From assembly GCF_002754195.1 (NCBI RefSeq), contig NZ_PEEU01000001.1, forward strand, positions 3,286,001-3,350,000: a stretch of 64,000 nt of DNA, given 5' to 3'. Both the position numbers and the translations under genes were made by a program. Shown here piece by piece: positions 1 through 9,100 of this stretch. This DNA comes from Flavobacterium sp. 9 (lineage in GTDB: Bacteria > Bacteroidota > Bacteroidia > Flavobacteriales > Flavobacteriaceae). Position 1 is the stretch's first letter. Each line of letters starts with the position of its first letter. The notes under the pieces were generated by a model, which did not search any database, was not told the DNA's origin, and saw nothing but the letters and a program-made list of their open reading frames with translations.

Positions 1-1
1 T

Positions 2-964
2 GGTCACGGACAAATGGAAGGCGCCAAACTCGAGGAATTGATGTTAGGTTTCATGAATGGAGATTTCGATGTTTTGGTAGCAACCACTATTATCGAAAGC
101 GGTTTGGATGTTCCAAATGCCAACACGATTTTTATCAATAATGCCAACAATTTCGGATTATCAGATTTGCATCAAATGCGTGGACGTGTAGGACGAAGTA
201 ACAAAAAAGCATTCTGTTATTTCATCTGTCCTCCGTATTCATCGATGACCGAAGACGCCAGAAAACGTATTCAGGCGTTGGAACAATTTAGCGAATTAGG
301 GAGTGGTTTCAATATTGCGATGAAAGATCTTGAAATTCGTGGTGCGGGAGATTTATTAGGTGGTGAACAAAGTGGTTTCATTAATGAAATTGGTTTTGAT
401 ACATACCAAAAAATCATGAACGAAGCGATCGAAGAATTAAAAGAAAACGAATTCAAAGATTTATATCCTGAAGAGAATGATATTGAAACCAAAGAATACG
501 TAAAAGATCTACAAATTGATACTGATTTTGAGCTTTTATTTTCTGATGAATATATCAATAATGTCACAGAACGTTTGAGTTTATACAACGAATTAGGTTC
601 TGTAAAAAATGAAGCCGAATTAGTCATTTTCCAGAATAAATTAATTGACCGTTTTGGTCCAATGCCTCCGCGCGCCAATGCTTTGATGAACAGTATTCGG
701 ATCAAATGGATTGCGACAGCTGTTGGTATTGAAAAACTGGTGATGAAAAAAGGTAAAATGATTGGTTATTTTGTTTCAGATCAGCAATCAGATTATTATC
801 AATCGAAGCGTTTCCATAAAATGATAAAGTTTGTGCAAACTCACAGTAATCTTTGTCAGATGAAAGAAAAACAAACTCCAAATGGTTTACGACTTTTACT
901 GACTTTCGACAATGTAAAATCTACCAAACGAGCTTTGGAATTGATGGAAATGTTGGGAGAATAA
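2..964 (+). CDS. mfd: Transcription-repair coupling factor Mfd, C-terminal part (5' truncated by window edge)
   Basis: Mfd is a cytoplasmic ATP-driven translocase that removes stalled RNA polymerase and recruits UvrA. The reading frame is open from the first bases, so the gene starts outside the window and about 320 codons are visible. The segment carries the end of the RecG-like helicase core: the motif V region (TTIIESGLDVPNANT) and motif VI (HQMRGRVGRS), followed by the RGAGDLLGGEQSG stretch typical of Mfd. The last ~150 residues fit the C-terminal TRCF regulatory domain. A repeat element, not a clear terminator, follows the stop. Family assignment is secure; the missing N-terminus (UvrB-like and RNA polymerase interaction domains) cannot be judged here. 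Confidence 0.96.
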   Translation, partial: GHGQMEGAKLEELMLGFMNGDFDVLVATTIIESGLDVPNANTIFINNANNFGLSDLHQMRGRVGRSNKKAFCYFICPPYSSMTEDARKRIQALEQFSELGSGFNIAMKDLEIRGAGDLLGGEQSGFINEIGFDTYQKIMNEAIEELKENEFKDLYPEENDIETKEYVKDLQIDTDFELLFSDEYINNVTERLSLYNELGSVKNEAELVIFQNKLIDRFGPMPPRANALMNSIRIKWIATAVGIEKLVMKKGKMIGYFVSDQQSDYYQSKRFHKMIKFVQTHSNLCQMKEKQTPNGLRLLLTFDNVKSTKRALELMEMLGE

Positions 965-970
965 TGTTGT

Positions 971-1080
971 TTTTTAGGAGCAGATCAATTTAGTTTCAGA
1001 AGAACATTAGTCCCGCTATCCCTTACAATCTTTTGTCCCAAACAACGGGACAAAAGGATTTTCAGTTCTATCGGGGCTAG
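971..1080 (+). repeat. Double-hairpin intergenic repeat, family A copy 1
   Basis: The outer stem pairs 1008-1015 with 1072-1079 (TAGTCCCG/CGGGGCTA). The inner stem pairs 1030-1039 with 1047-1056 (CTTTTGTCCC/GGGACAAAAG). Conserved unpaired motifs are GCTATCC on the left and TTCTAT on the right. The left edge TTTTTAGGAGC (972-982) is shared with copy 2, but here about 25 extra bases lie between it and the outer stem. It sits between the convergent mfd and ATPase genes. See copies at about 27580 and 41420. Confidence 0.8.
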
Positions 1081-1179
1081 ACGAGAAATCTAGTAATTCT
1101 ATGAACTTTACTATTGATTTTTAATGATGCAATAAGAAGCTATTAAAGAATATTTCAAACGAGTTTATCAGAGACTTCT

Positions 1180-1911
1180 CTATTTATTCTGATCTAACAA
1201 GATCTCGGTCATATTCTTATAATTATTAAGAAACCCTTTGGTGACTAAATAATGTTCTGTTTCTTCATAATCAATTTGTCTTATTCCTTTTTCATCCAAT
1301 TGATATATTATCGCTTTTGGATAAGCCAAAAGAATTGGAGAGTGTGTAGCGATTATAAATTGGGAATTGTTATTTACATGTTCATCAATTGCAGTAAATA
1401 GAGTAAGTTGTCTCATGGGAGATAAAGCTGCTTCGGGCTCATCAAAAATATAAAGACCATCACCACCTAATCTTTCAGTAAGGATTTTCATGAAAGATTC
1501 ACCATGAGAACATTCGTGTAAAGAGTGTCCTGTTCCTTGTAGATTATCAGTTTCTTCCATATAGGTTGCAAGGTTATAAAAACTTTCAGCTCTTAGAAAA
1601 TAAGAATCTTTAGGAAGAATATGACTTTTGATAATCTTAAGATAATTAAAAAGACCTGAGATATTTTGATGGTTGCTAAAGCGAGCATGTTTGCTTCCTC
1701 CTTCTTGTCCCAGTCCCATACTTAAAGCAATGGCTTCGATTAATGTAGATTTTCCAGAACCATTTTCTCCCACAATAAAAGTAACATCTGAATGAAACTC
1801 CATTTTATCCAATTCTTTTATAGATGGTATCGTAAAAGGGTATTGCTCATAATTGGAAATCAACTCTTTTTTGATGGAGATTTCTTTTAAATATGGTTTA
1901 TTTGTTATCAC
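1180..1911 (-). CDS. AAA family ATPase (SMC/ABC-like predicted ATPase)
   Basis: A soluble ATPase of 243 residues. Walker A is GENGSGKST near residue 48-56, the signature-like stretch is LHECSHGESF, Walker B is GLYIFDEPEAALSP, and the H-loop is IATHSPILLAYP. This layout matches the small predicted ABC/SMC-type ATPases (COG3910-like) whose cellular role is unknown. The start is GTG at 1911; the codon immediately upstream is TAA, so no longer start is possible, and the next ATG would remove residues in front of the P-loop. It is convergent with mfd. No toxin, nuclease or other defence partner is adjacent, so an OLD/Septu-type defence role is not supported. Substrate unknown. Confidence 0.85.
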   Translation of the reverse strand: MITNKPYLKEISIKKELISNYEQYPFTIPSIKELDKMEFHSDVTFIVGENGSGKSTLIEAIALSMGLGQEGGSKHARFSNHQNISGLFNYLKIIKSHILPKDSYFLRAESFYNLATYMEETDNLQGTGHSLHECSHGESFMKILTERLGGDGLYIFDEPEAALSPMRQLTLFTAIDEHVNNNSQFIIATHSPILLAYPKAIIYQLDEKGIRQIDYEETEHYLVTKGFLNNYKNMTEILLDQNK

Positions 1912-2141
1912 TTAATGAGATAGTTTTAATTGAACGGAAGTAGTCTTCAAAAGTAAAACAATTTGATGTAAGAGTTCTTCAAATAAAAAAATGATAAAAG
2001 AAAGAGTATTAGAACTGATAAAAATTTTCATTTACAAATGAGTTTCAAAATTTAAATCTTAAGTTTTATTTATCTTTTACTTAAGAAAAACCTTAGAACT
2101 AAAGAGTTTTCTTTGAAAGAAATTTTAAAGGAAACCTCTAC

Positions 2142-2696
2142 ATGCAATATCAATTTATTCTTCTGTTTTTATTTTTTGGATTAACGACAATTTCAGCTCA
2201 ACAAACAAAGAAAATCGTTTTAAATGATTCTCTTAAATCAGAAACAATTGATCCGTTGCGTCCCGCAAAAGCAGCATTTTACTCGGCTATTTTCCCTGGA
2301 TTAGGGCAAATTTATAATAAGAAATATTGGAAACTTCCTTTGGTTTACGGAGCAATTGGAGCGAGTACTTATTTTTATATCGACAGCAAGAAAAACTACA
2401 ATATTTATCGAAACGAGTATAAAAGCAGATTGTTAGGAAACACTAGTGGTTCTGAATATTTGGCGAACTTAAACAATAGTCAATTAATTGCTGCCCAAAA
2501 ACAATATCAGAGAAATAGAGATTTATCGGCTTTGTTTATTGTTGGATTTTACGTTTTAAATATAATTGATGCAAATATTGATGCCGCTTTATCTCAATTT
2601 AACGTGAGCGAAAATTTGGCCTTTAAACCAGCAATAAATTTTAAGAATGAAAACGTGCAATCTAATTTTGGATTTGCTTGTGTATACTCCTTTTAA
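2142..2696 (+). CDS. DUF5683 domain membrane protein
   Basis: The protein has 184 residues with an N-terminal signal peptide (about residues 1-19, ending SAQ), then the hallmark AAFYSAIFPGLGQIYNKKYW. This glycine-rich segment, with a following hydrophobic helix and a second helix near residue 130, defines DUF5683, a Bacteroidota family of unknown function found in envelope proteins. It is a single-gene unit: the next gene is 218 bp downstream and a strong hairpin follows the stop. Function unknown; a cell-envelope location is inferred from the signal peptide and hydrophobic segments. Confidence 0.85.
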   Translation: MQYQFILLFLFFGLTTISAQQTKKIVLNDSLKSETIDPLRPAKAAFYSAIFPGLGQIYNKKYWKLPLVYGAIGASTYFYIDSKKNYNIYRNEYKSRLLGNTSGSEYLANLNNSQLIAAQKQYQRNRDLSALFIVGFYVLNIIDANIDAALSQFNVSENLAFKPAINFKNENVQSNFGFACVYSF

Positions 2697-2738
2697 GGAA
2701 ATTACTTTTGTAATTTTAAAACCTTTTTTCTAAATATT

Positions 2739-2785
2739 AACTTCCCTCAAATAGTATCTTACTTTTTGAGGGAAGTTTCGTTTTT
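2739..2785 (+). terminator. Rho-independent terminator of the DUF5683 gene
   Basis: A 13-bp stem (2739-2751 with 2765-2777, AACTTCCCTCAAA and its complement) is followed by a T-rich tail (TCGTTTTTCTTT). It lies 43 bp after the stop codon. Confidence 0.8.
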
Positions 2786-2914
2786 CTTTAAAAACACAGG
2801 TTTTTTCTTGCTTTTTACTTTTAAGAATTGAATTTACCTTATATTTATAGGTCACTAAAATTGCTTGATTTATTGTTCAATTAGTAGTTAAGCATATTAT
2901 TACCAATTATTCTT

Positions 2915-3481
2915 ATGACAGATATATTTAAAGATTTTATTTCTGAATTAGCAGAAGTTAACACGCAGGATATGAGTAGAATAATGTCTTGTATTACTGC
3001 TCATAAAGTAAAACGAAATACCATTATTTTATCTCAGGGAGAAGTCTGTAATAAATTTTATTTTCTGGAGAAAGGCTGTATGCGTACTTATTATATCACG
3101 CAAGACGGTCAGGAAAAAACAAGATTAATTTCTTTTGACAATACTCCCGTAACAGCACTCACTAGTTTTATCAATCAAAAACCTTCTGTTGAATATATTG
3201 ATGCATTAGAAGATTCAGAAATACTTTCTATTTCTCATGATGATTTTTTTATTCTTGTGAATGAAATTCCTAGTTGGGGATTATTTTACAGAAGAATGTT
3301 AGAATTAGCCTTTACTTTTCAAAATAACAGAATAGAAGATTTGGTTACACTTTCAGCCAAAGAACGTTACGAAAAACTTTTAAAAGAGAGACCACATTAT
3401 ATCCAACGTCTTTCGAATAGAATAGTAGCTAGTTATCTGGGTATTTCTCAGGAAACTTTAAGCAGACTCAAATCTAAATAA
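2915..3481 (+). CDS. Crp/Fnr family transcriptional regulator
   Basis: A 188-residue regulator with an N-terminal cyclic-nucleotide-binding-like beta barrel (about 20-125; ILSQGEVCNKFYFLEKGCMR is typical). The C-terminal helix-turn-helix contains the YLGISQETLSRLKSK recognition helix. No FNR-type cysteine cluster is visible, so it is probably not an Fe-S oxygen sensor. It precedes three + strand enzyme-type genes by about 100 bp and may control them; that link is inferred from position only. Small Crp-like regulators next to catabolic or detoxification genes are common in Flavobacterium. Ligand unknown. Confidence 0.9.
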   Translation: MTDIFKDFISELAEVNTQDMSRIMSCITAHKVKRNTIILSQGEVCNKFYFLEKGCMRTYYITQDGQEKTRLISFDNTPVTALTSFINQKPSVEYIDALEDSEILSISHDDFFILVNEIPSWGLFYRRMLELAFTFQNNRIEDLVTLSAKERYEKLLKERPHYIQRLSNRIVASYLGISQETLSRLKSK

Positions 3482-3522
3482 CGATTTTGACATTTGTCAA
3501 TGCACACGTTTTTCTATCGACC

Positions 3523-3530
3523 TAATTTTG
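3523..3530 (+). promoter_or_regulatory. Candidate -7 box of the 3.6-6.1 kb operon
   Basis: TAATTTTG matches the Flavobacterium -7 consensus TAnnTTTG and lies 59 bp before the first ATG. The nearest TTG upstream (3494-3496) is 26 bp away, slightly longer than usual, so the -33 element is weak. Confidence 0.4.
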
Positions 3531-3588
3531 TCCTATAAATCATCAGAAAACAAACTGATGTTAATAATAAAATTAAAAAGGTTTGATC

Positions 3589-4206
3589 ATGAAAACACTA
3601 TTAAGAAAACCATCCGGAAATACTTTAGAAAATGTAACTGATAAATTTAGTATCAAAGAACTCATAGAATTTGAACGTTTTTGCAGAGACAATTCACAAT
3701 GGGAGGAAATGAAGAAATGTTTTGCAGAAAATTCAACTGTGACAATTTCATGGTTTAAAGGATCTGGACACGGTTTTGTCGACGCTTCAAGCAAAATGGA
3801 AACTTATGCGCCTCACAAATTATTTGATACTTTGGTTTGGCTGAATAATGATAAAGCAGTTGCGATTACCATGGCGACAATTCAGATAAGACAGGAAATT
3901 CAAGGACATTTATTAGAACTACAATCTGACGTAAAACTTCTATACAAAACTCAGAAAATTAATGGTCTTTGGTCTATTATTTCTATGGAAGGAATTTATG
4001 AAAAAGATGCTTTAATTCCAGTTTCTCCTTCTGATGGTATTATAATTCCAAAAGAGGAAATTGCCAAATTCAGACCAAGTTATGCTAATATGTCTTATGC
4101 TTTAAGCAAAAGTGGATATACTGTAGATGTTAATTTACCTGGAATTGACAAACCGGAAAGTGTCGCAAAATTGTATCAGGAATCTGAAGAATGGTTAAAC
4201 TCTTAA
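3589..4206 (+). CDS. NTF2/SnoaL-like domain protein
   Basis: The protein has 205 residues with no signal peptide. The first ~150 residues resemble the SnoaL-like/NTF2-like cone fold: an N-terminal helix EFERFCRDNSQWEEMKKCFA, a beta strand with TISWFKGSG, then beta strands with regular IQIRQE and LLELQSD patterns. Such domains act as small isomerases, dehydratases or ligand-binding scaffolds; no catalytic residue can be named. The ATG at 3589 is preferred over an in-frame TTG two codons earlier. It overlaps nothing and ends 11 bp before the amidohydrolase start, so the two are probably co-transcribed and may act on the same compound. Confidence 0.7.
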   Translation: MKTLLRKPSGNTLENVTDKFSIKELIEFERFCRDNSQWEEMKKCFAENSTVTISWFKGSGHGFVDASSKMETYAPHKLFDTLVWLNNDKAVAITMATIQIRQEIQGHLLELQSDVKLLYKTQKINGLWSIISMEGIYEKDALIPVSPSDGIIIPKEEIAKFRPSYANMSYALSKSGYTVDVNLPGIDKPESVAKLYQESEEWLNS

Positions 4207-4217
4207 AATTAGAAAAA

Positions 4218-5225
4218 ATGAAAATTATAACAATAGAAGAACATTTTAACTCACGAAATGTTAGAGAAAAAATGAAACAGTATCAGAGTAATGATTTAGA
4301 TGCAGGAAAAGCAAAAGACATGCATGAAATGATCAGACATTTTTTGCCGACTGATGATGATATTGAAGATGTTGGTGCAAGAAGAATAAAATTCATGGAT
4401 GAAAGCGGTATTGATATGCAGGTTATATCATATGCTGGAGGAAGTCCTCAGGAAATTGCTGATCCAGTTGCAGCTGTAGCGCTTTGCAAAGAAGCAAACG
4501 ACGAATTAGCAGGCTATATTAGCCAAAACCCAACACGATTTGCCGGTTTTGCCGCATTGCCACTTGCCGATCCAATTGGTGCTGCAAATGAATTAAACCG
4601 TGCTGTAAAGGATCTTGGTTTCAAGGGAGCTTTAATAGCTGGAACTTTTCAGGGAAGATTCTTTGATGAACCGGAATTTTATCCGATTTTCAAAATGGCA
4701 GCTGAACTAAATGTGCCTATTTATTTGCATCCCGGAATAATTAAAAAAGATGTTGCTGATCATTATTATAGAAATGAAAACTGGTCAAAATTAGTTAATG
4801 GAGTTTTTCCTTCAGCAGGTTTTGGCTGGCACATGGACAGCGGAATTCATGTAATCAGAATGATTCTTTCGGGAGTATTTGACAAGTTGCCCAACTTAAA
4901 ATTAATTTCAGGACATTGGGGAGAATTTGTGCCTGCTTTTCTCGAAAGATTAGACGAAACGCTTTATCCTGAGATTACAAATTTAAAACGTACGATTTCA
5001 GAATATTATAAAGAGCATGTTTATATCACGCCAAGCGGAATTTTCTCTGAAACTCAACTGCAATTTGCAATTGCACAAATGGGAGCGGACCACATTATTT
5101 ACTCAGGAGATTATCCTTATTTGATAAAAAACGAAACAGGAGATTTTCTTAAAAACGCTTCAATTTCTGAAGAAGACAAAGCAAAAATAGGACACTTGAA
5201 TGTCGAAAAATTATTGAATTTATAA
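4218..5225 (+). CDS. Amidohydrolase-family (gamma-resorcylate decarboxylase-like) enzyme
   Basis: A 335-residue TIM-barrel metal enzyme of the amidohydrolase 2 / ACMSD superfamily. The metal ligands expected for the 2,6-dihydroxybenzoate decarboxylase branch are visible: E7 and H9 in IEEHF, H171 in YLHPG, H233 in SGHWGE and D298 in YSGDYP. The ExH start, in place of HxH, separates it from true ACMSD and favours a nonoxidative decarboxylase or related hydrolase; the substrate is not identifiable. The ATG at 4218 is chosen because it begins directly at the conserved strand; an upstream in-frame ATG at 4191 would overlap the preceding gene. It lies 19 bp before the alpha/beta hydrolase gene. Confidence 0.82.
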   Translation: MKIITIEEHFNSRNVREKMKQYQSNDLDAGKAKDMHEMIRHFLPTDDDIEDVGARRIKFMDESGIDMQVISYAGGSPQEIADPVAAVALCKEANDELAGYISQNPTRFAGFAALPLADPIGAANELNRAVKDLGFKGALIAGTFQGRFFDEPEFYPIFKMAAELNVPIYLHPGIIKKDVADHYYRNENWSKLVNGVFPSAGFGWHMDSGIHVIRMILSGVFDKLPNLKLISGHWGEFVPAFLERLDETLYPEITNLKRTISEYYKEHVYITPSGIFSETQLQFAIAQMGADHIIYSGDYPYLIKNETGDFLKNASISEEDKAKIGHLNVEKLLNL

Positions 5226-5244
5226 TTCTTAAAACACAAAAGAA

Positions 5245-6087
5245 ATGGAAAATACTAAACAACCAATAGAAGGTGTAACAACAGGAATATTAAAAGTATC
5301 AGGAGCTGAATTGTATTATGAAACGAAAGGAAGCGGACCGGTTTTATTAATGATTCCGGGAGCAAATGGAGATCATTTTATCTTTACACCTATTCGCGAA
5401 ATATTATCAAAAACGTTTACAGTAGTAACTTATGATCGTAGAGGATTTTCGGGTTCTAAATTAGTTGGCGAACAAGATTATACGCATCGTATCGATACGG
5501 ATGCAAATGATGCGGCAGCTTTAATAAAACATTTGACTAGCGAACCTGCTTTTGTGTTTGCAAGCAGTTCAGGAGCTTTGGTTTCGCTTCAGTTAATGGT
5601 GCTTCATTCAGATATTATTAAGGCGCTTGTTCCTCATGAACCAACAGCTTTAAAATATCTTCCGGACTTTGACAAATGGAAAGCGCAAAATCAGGCAGTT
5701 TATGATCTTTATAAAAAAGAAGGCGAAGGTCCGGCCAAAGCTAAATTTGTAGACGAAATTATTCCCGGAACTCAGGATGGTGAATTCATGAGAGGCGGAA
5801 AAGGACCGGAAACACCAAACACAACTTATTGGTTTGAACACGAAATAAGACAATATCCTCCGACTGATTTTGATACCCAAAAGTTAGAAGAAAATAAGGA
5901 TAAAATTATTTTCTGTGTAGGAAAAGATTCTGTAAATACAATGCCGGCATGGCCAGTTACCAATCTTGCAAAACAATTTGGAACAGAAGTTTTATATGTT
6001 CCCGGAGGACATTTAGGATATGCACTTCATGCAGCTGAGTTTGCAAAAGATTTACTTGAAGGTTTACAAAAAAGAGGAAAGCTTTAG
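5245..6087 (+). CDS. Alpha/beta hydrolase
   Basis: The protein has 280 residues and is cytoplasmic. The oxyanion-side motif is MIPGANG (about 36-42), followed by TYDRRGFSGS. The nucleophile elbow is ASSSG with S108 as likely nucleophile (small-residue variant of GxSxG). The likely acid is D in VGKDSV and the catalytic His is in PGGHLGYA near the C-terminus. The fold is typical of C-C bond hydrolases, esterases or dehalogenase-like enzymes. It is the last gene of the Crp - NTF2 - amidohydrolase - hydrolase cluster and ends at a strong bidirectional terminator. Specific substrate unknown. Confidence 0.85.
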   Translation: MENTKQPIEGVTTGILKVSGAELYYETKGSGPVLLMIPGANGDHFIFTPIREILSKTFTVVTYDRRGFSGSKLVGEQDYTHRIDTDANDAAALIKHLTSEPAFVFASSSGALVSLQLMVLHSDIIKALVPHEPTALKYLPDFDKWKAQNQAVYDLYKKEGEGPAKAKFVDEIIPGTQDGEFMRGGKGPETPNTTYWFEHEIRQYPPTDFDTQKLEENKDKIIFCVGKDSVNTMPAWPVTNLAKQFGTEVLYVPGGHLGYALHAAEFAKDLLEGLQKRGKL

Positions 6088-6094
6088 AAATAAA

Positions 6095-6129
6095 AAATGG
6101 CGTATGAAAATCTCATACGCCATTTCTTT
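6095..6129. terminator. Bidirectional terminator between hydrolase and amylase genes
   Basis: A perfect 13-bp stem (6095-6107 with 6113-6125, AAATGGCGTATGA and its complement) has a 5-nt loop. It is flanked by A-rich sequence on the left and CTTTT on the right, so it can serve the converging genes on both strands. Confidence 0.85.
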
Positions 6130-6145
6130 TATAACTAAAATGAAA

Positions 6146-9100
6146 TTATTTTACGATCAGTTTTTTATTCACATTCAATGTTGCAGAGTTTATATTTACA
6201 ATATAAATACCAGAAGATAAATGATGATTAATTTGTCCTGAAGTTGAAAGTTTTTCTGTTAAAACAGTTTTTCCGTTCATATCAGAAACCGTAATTGAAG
6301 CCTGATTCCCAGTTTCTAATTCAGGCAATGACACATTAAATTGATTGTCTGTAGAAGGATTTGGATAAATAGTGACCACTTTTTCGGTTGCTAAAACTTC
6401 TTGTGAATTTGCAACAGATTTTGAAGTAGAAACAGTTGTTGTTTCCAATTGCCATTGTGCGCTGTACCAACCATCTTGAGAATTACCATATTGTGCAGAT
6501 CCTGTTTGGTTTTCAACATGAATAATGTTTCCGGTTTGCCATCTGTTTCTTAATCTAACCCAAGTTCCGTCGATATAATCGCTTGACCATTGTGCACTCC
6601 AGAAAGTAGTATCTGTTATATTAGACTGAACATTTCCGGTTTGACTTTCGATATTCATTAATTCGCCAGTTGCTACATTTTTAAGTACAAAATAAGTTGC
6701 GTCAATAGCGATTTTTTGCCATTTGTAATTGTTGTTTGCAACCGTTGCACCGTAACCTACATTTGCTCCGGCATCAGATAAATAAGCACCTGTCCATCTG
6801 TTTTTTATTGTATAATAAGTTCCTGTTGCAGTCGAAACTGTTACTGCACAAGTACTTGTTTTGCTTCCATCAACTGTAGTTACTGTAATAGTTGCTGATC
6901 CATTTGCTAAAGCAGTTACCAATCCAGATGAATTTACAGTTGCCACAGCTGTATTGCTTGAACTGTAATTTACAGATTTGTTTGTTGCATTTGCAGGTAG
7001 AATCGTTGGCGTTAATTGTTGTGTTCCACCTACAGATAATGATGCTGAAGTTGGACTCAAACTTACGCTTGTTACGGCTACATTTGTTGCATTTACGGTT
7101 ACTGCACAAGTTGCCGTTTTTGCTCCATCCTGAGTTGTAACTGTAATTGTTGCAGAACCTGCAGCTACAGCGGTTATTAATCCCGAAGTATTTACAGTTG
7201 CTACAGTAGTATTACTTGAACTATAAGTTACTGCTTTATTCGTTGCTGTTGCAGGCGCAACTGTTGGCGTTAATTGTTGTGTTGCTCCTACTAATAAAGT
7301 TGCAGTTGTTGGAGATAATGTAACTCCTGTAACTGCTACAACTGTTCCAGGGTTCGAATCATACCAAGTTGTATTCATGTACCAACCTGTTTTGTTTCTG
7401 TTTAAATCAGCTGTTTGACTTGTTCCGTCATTAAAAATTAAATTAGTCGAAGTTACATTTGTAAATGTATAACTGTACCAGCCATTTCCGGCATCGGTCA
7501 TGTTTACGCCTGGCCATGAAGCATCAGCTAAAACTCCTGTTGGTAAAGCGCTCCAATAATAGATTTTAATTCCAGTTCCCCAATTTGATGGTTTGTAGAA
7601 ATAAACCGTGAAATTAGTATTCGCGTTTACAGTAATTGCTGCAATTGCAGTTTTACTTCCGTCTTGTGTAGTTACGGTAATATTTGCTGTTCCTGCTGAA
7701 ACTGCTGTTACTAATCCAGACGAATTTACAGTTGCAACTGCTGAATTGCTAGAACTCCATGTTACGGTTTTGTTTGTTGCATTTGCCGGAGCAATCGTAG
7801 CCGAAAGCTGTTGTGTATTTCCTGCATATAAACTTGCCGTTGTTGGCGAAACACTTACTGAAGCAACAGGAATTGCCGCAACAGTTATAGCGGAAGTTGC
7901 TGTTTTATTTCCGTCAACTGTTTTAACGGTAATAGTTGTTGTTCCTGCCGAAACTGCTGAAACTAATCCTGAAGCGTTTACAGTTGCTACAGCTGTATTG
8001 CTTGAAGTCCAGGTTACGTTTTGGTTTGTTGCATTTGCCGGAGCAATAGTTGGATTTAATTGTTGTGTAGATCCTAAACCAACCGTTGCCGTCGCTGGAC
8101 TAACCGAAACTCCTGTAACGGCTACAACCGGCGCATTTGTATTGGTTAAAACCAAATATTCGTAAGCCGAAAATGTTCTTGTAGCGCCAGTAGTTAAAGT
8201 TACCGAAGCATTATTGTTATACGGATTTACATAAGTTCCTGCTAAAGCTGCCGGAATTACATACGATTTTGAAGCGTTTCTTAAATTTGACATTACGATT
8301 ACTTTTTCAGTACCTAATGTCTTGGTAAAAATGCTGATATCATCATTCGCATACGTAGTTAAATCACCGCGTCTGATGGCTGCGCTTGTATTTCTAAAAT
8401 TTAGAATTTTGGCGAAATCTGCTGCTGCAGTTGGATTTTGTGACCAGTTGAATTTAAAGTTAGTCCAAGGCCAATCTGTTTTTGGTTCGTAGTCGATTTC
8501 TTGTCCGCTCATTAAAAAAGGAACTCCTTTCATATAAGCCGAAACTAAGAAATTAGCAACAATACCGTTATGGGTTTTGAATGCTACAAATGGTCTTCTT
8601 ACGCCATTATCATTTGTATAAGTATCGTGGTTACCAATATATCTAACTATTTGCTGATTTCCAGTCGCTTTAGCATATTCATAAGTAGACTGATCCTGGA
8701 GCCTTTGAGAAACTGGTCCTCCATTAGCAATATCATATAAACCGCTATGAAACCATCTGTCACCATAATTCATGTCGAAACCAACCTGAAAGTTTTCTTG
8801 TCTGTCTCCTTCGGCTAACATTAATAAATTATGAGAAGAAATTCCTCTAAGGTTTGAATTAACTTCAGACCAAAAATCCAAAGGAGGATTATTAGCATAA
8901 TCACAGCGATATCCATCAATGTTTGCAGCAAAAATCCAATAACGCATTGCGTCTTTTATAGCATTTCTTGTAGCCGAACTATTAAGGTCTAATGCAGCAA
9001 TATCTGAGAAGTTTCCTAATTGTTGAATCGTAGTTCCGGTTCTCATATAATATTCCGGATGTGAAGTTGTCCAGACATTGTCCCACGAAGTTCCGTTGAT

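Noticed and set aside
971..1080. Family A hairpin as the mfd terminator
   Set aside because: The stem is followed by GGATTTTCAG without a T-run, and the same element occurs in the middle of the nuo operon.
1180..1911. AAA ATPase as a defence (OLD/Septu/retron-type) component
   Set aside because: No nuclease, reverse transcriptase, toxin or other effector gene is next to it; neighbours are mfd and a DUF5683 gene.
7608..8165. 185-codon + strand ORF opposite the secreted amylase
   Set aside because: It is a mirror of the repetitive Thr/Val/Ala-rich Big2 and CBM coding region; its composition follows the repeats and it has no leader or neighbours.
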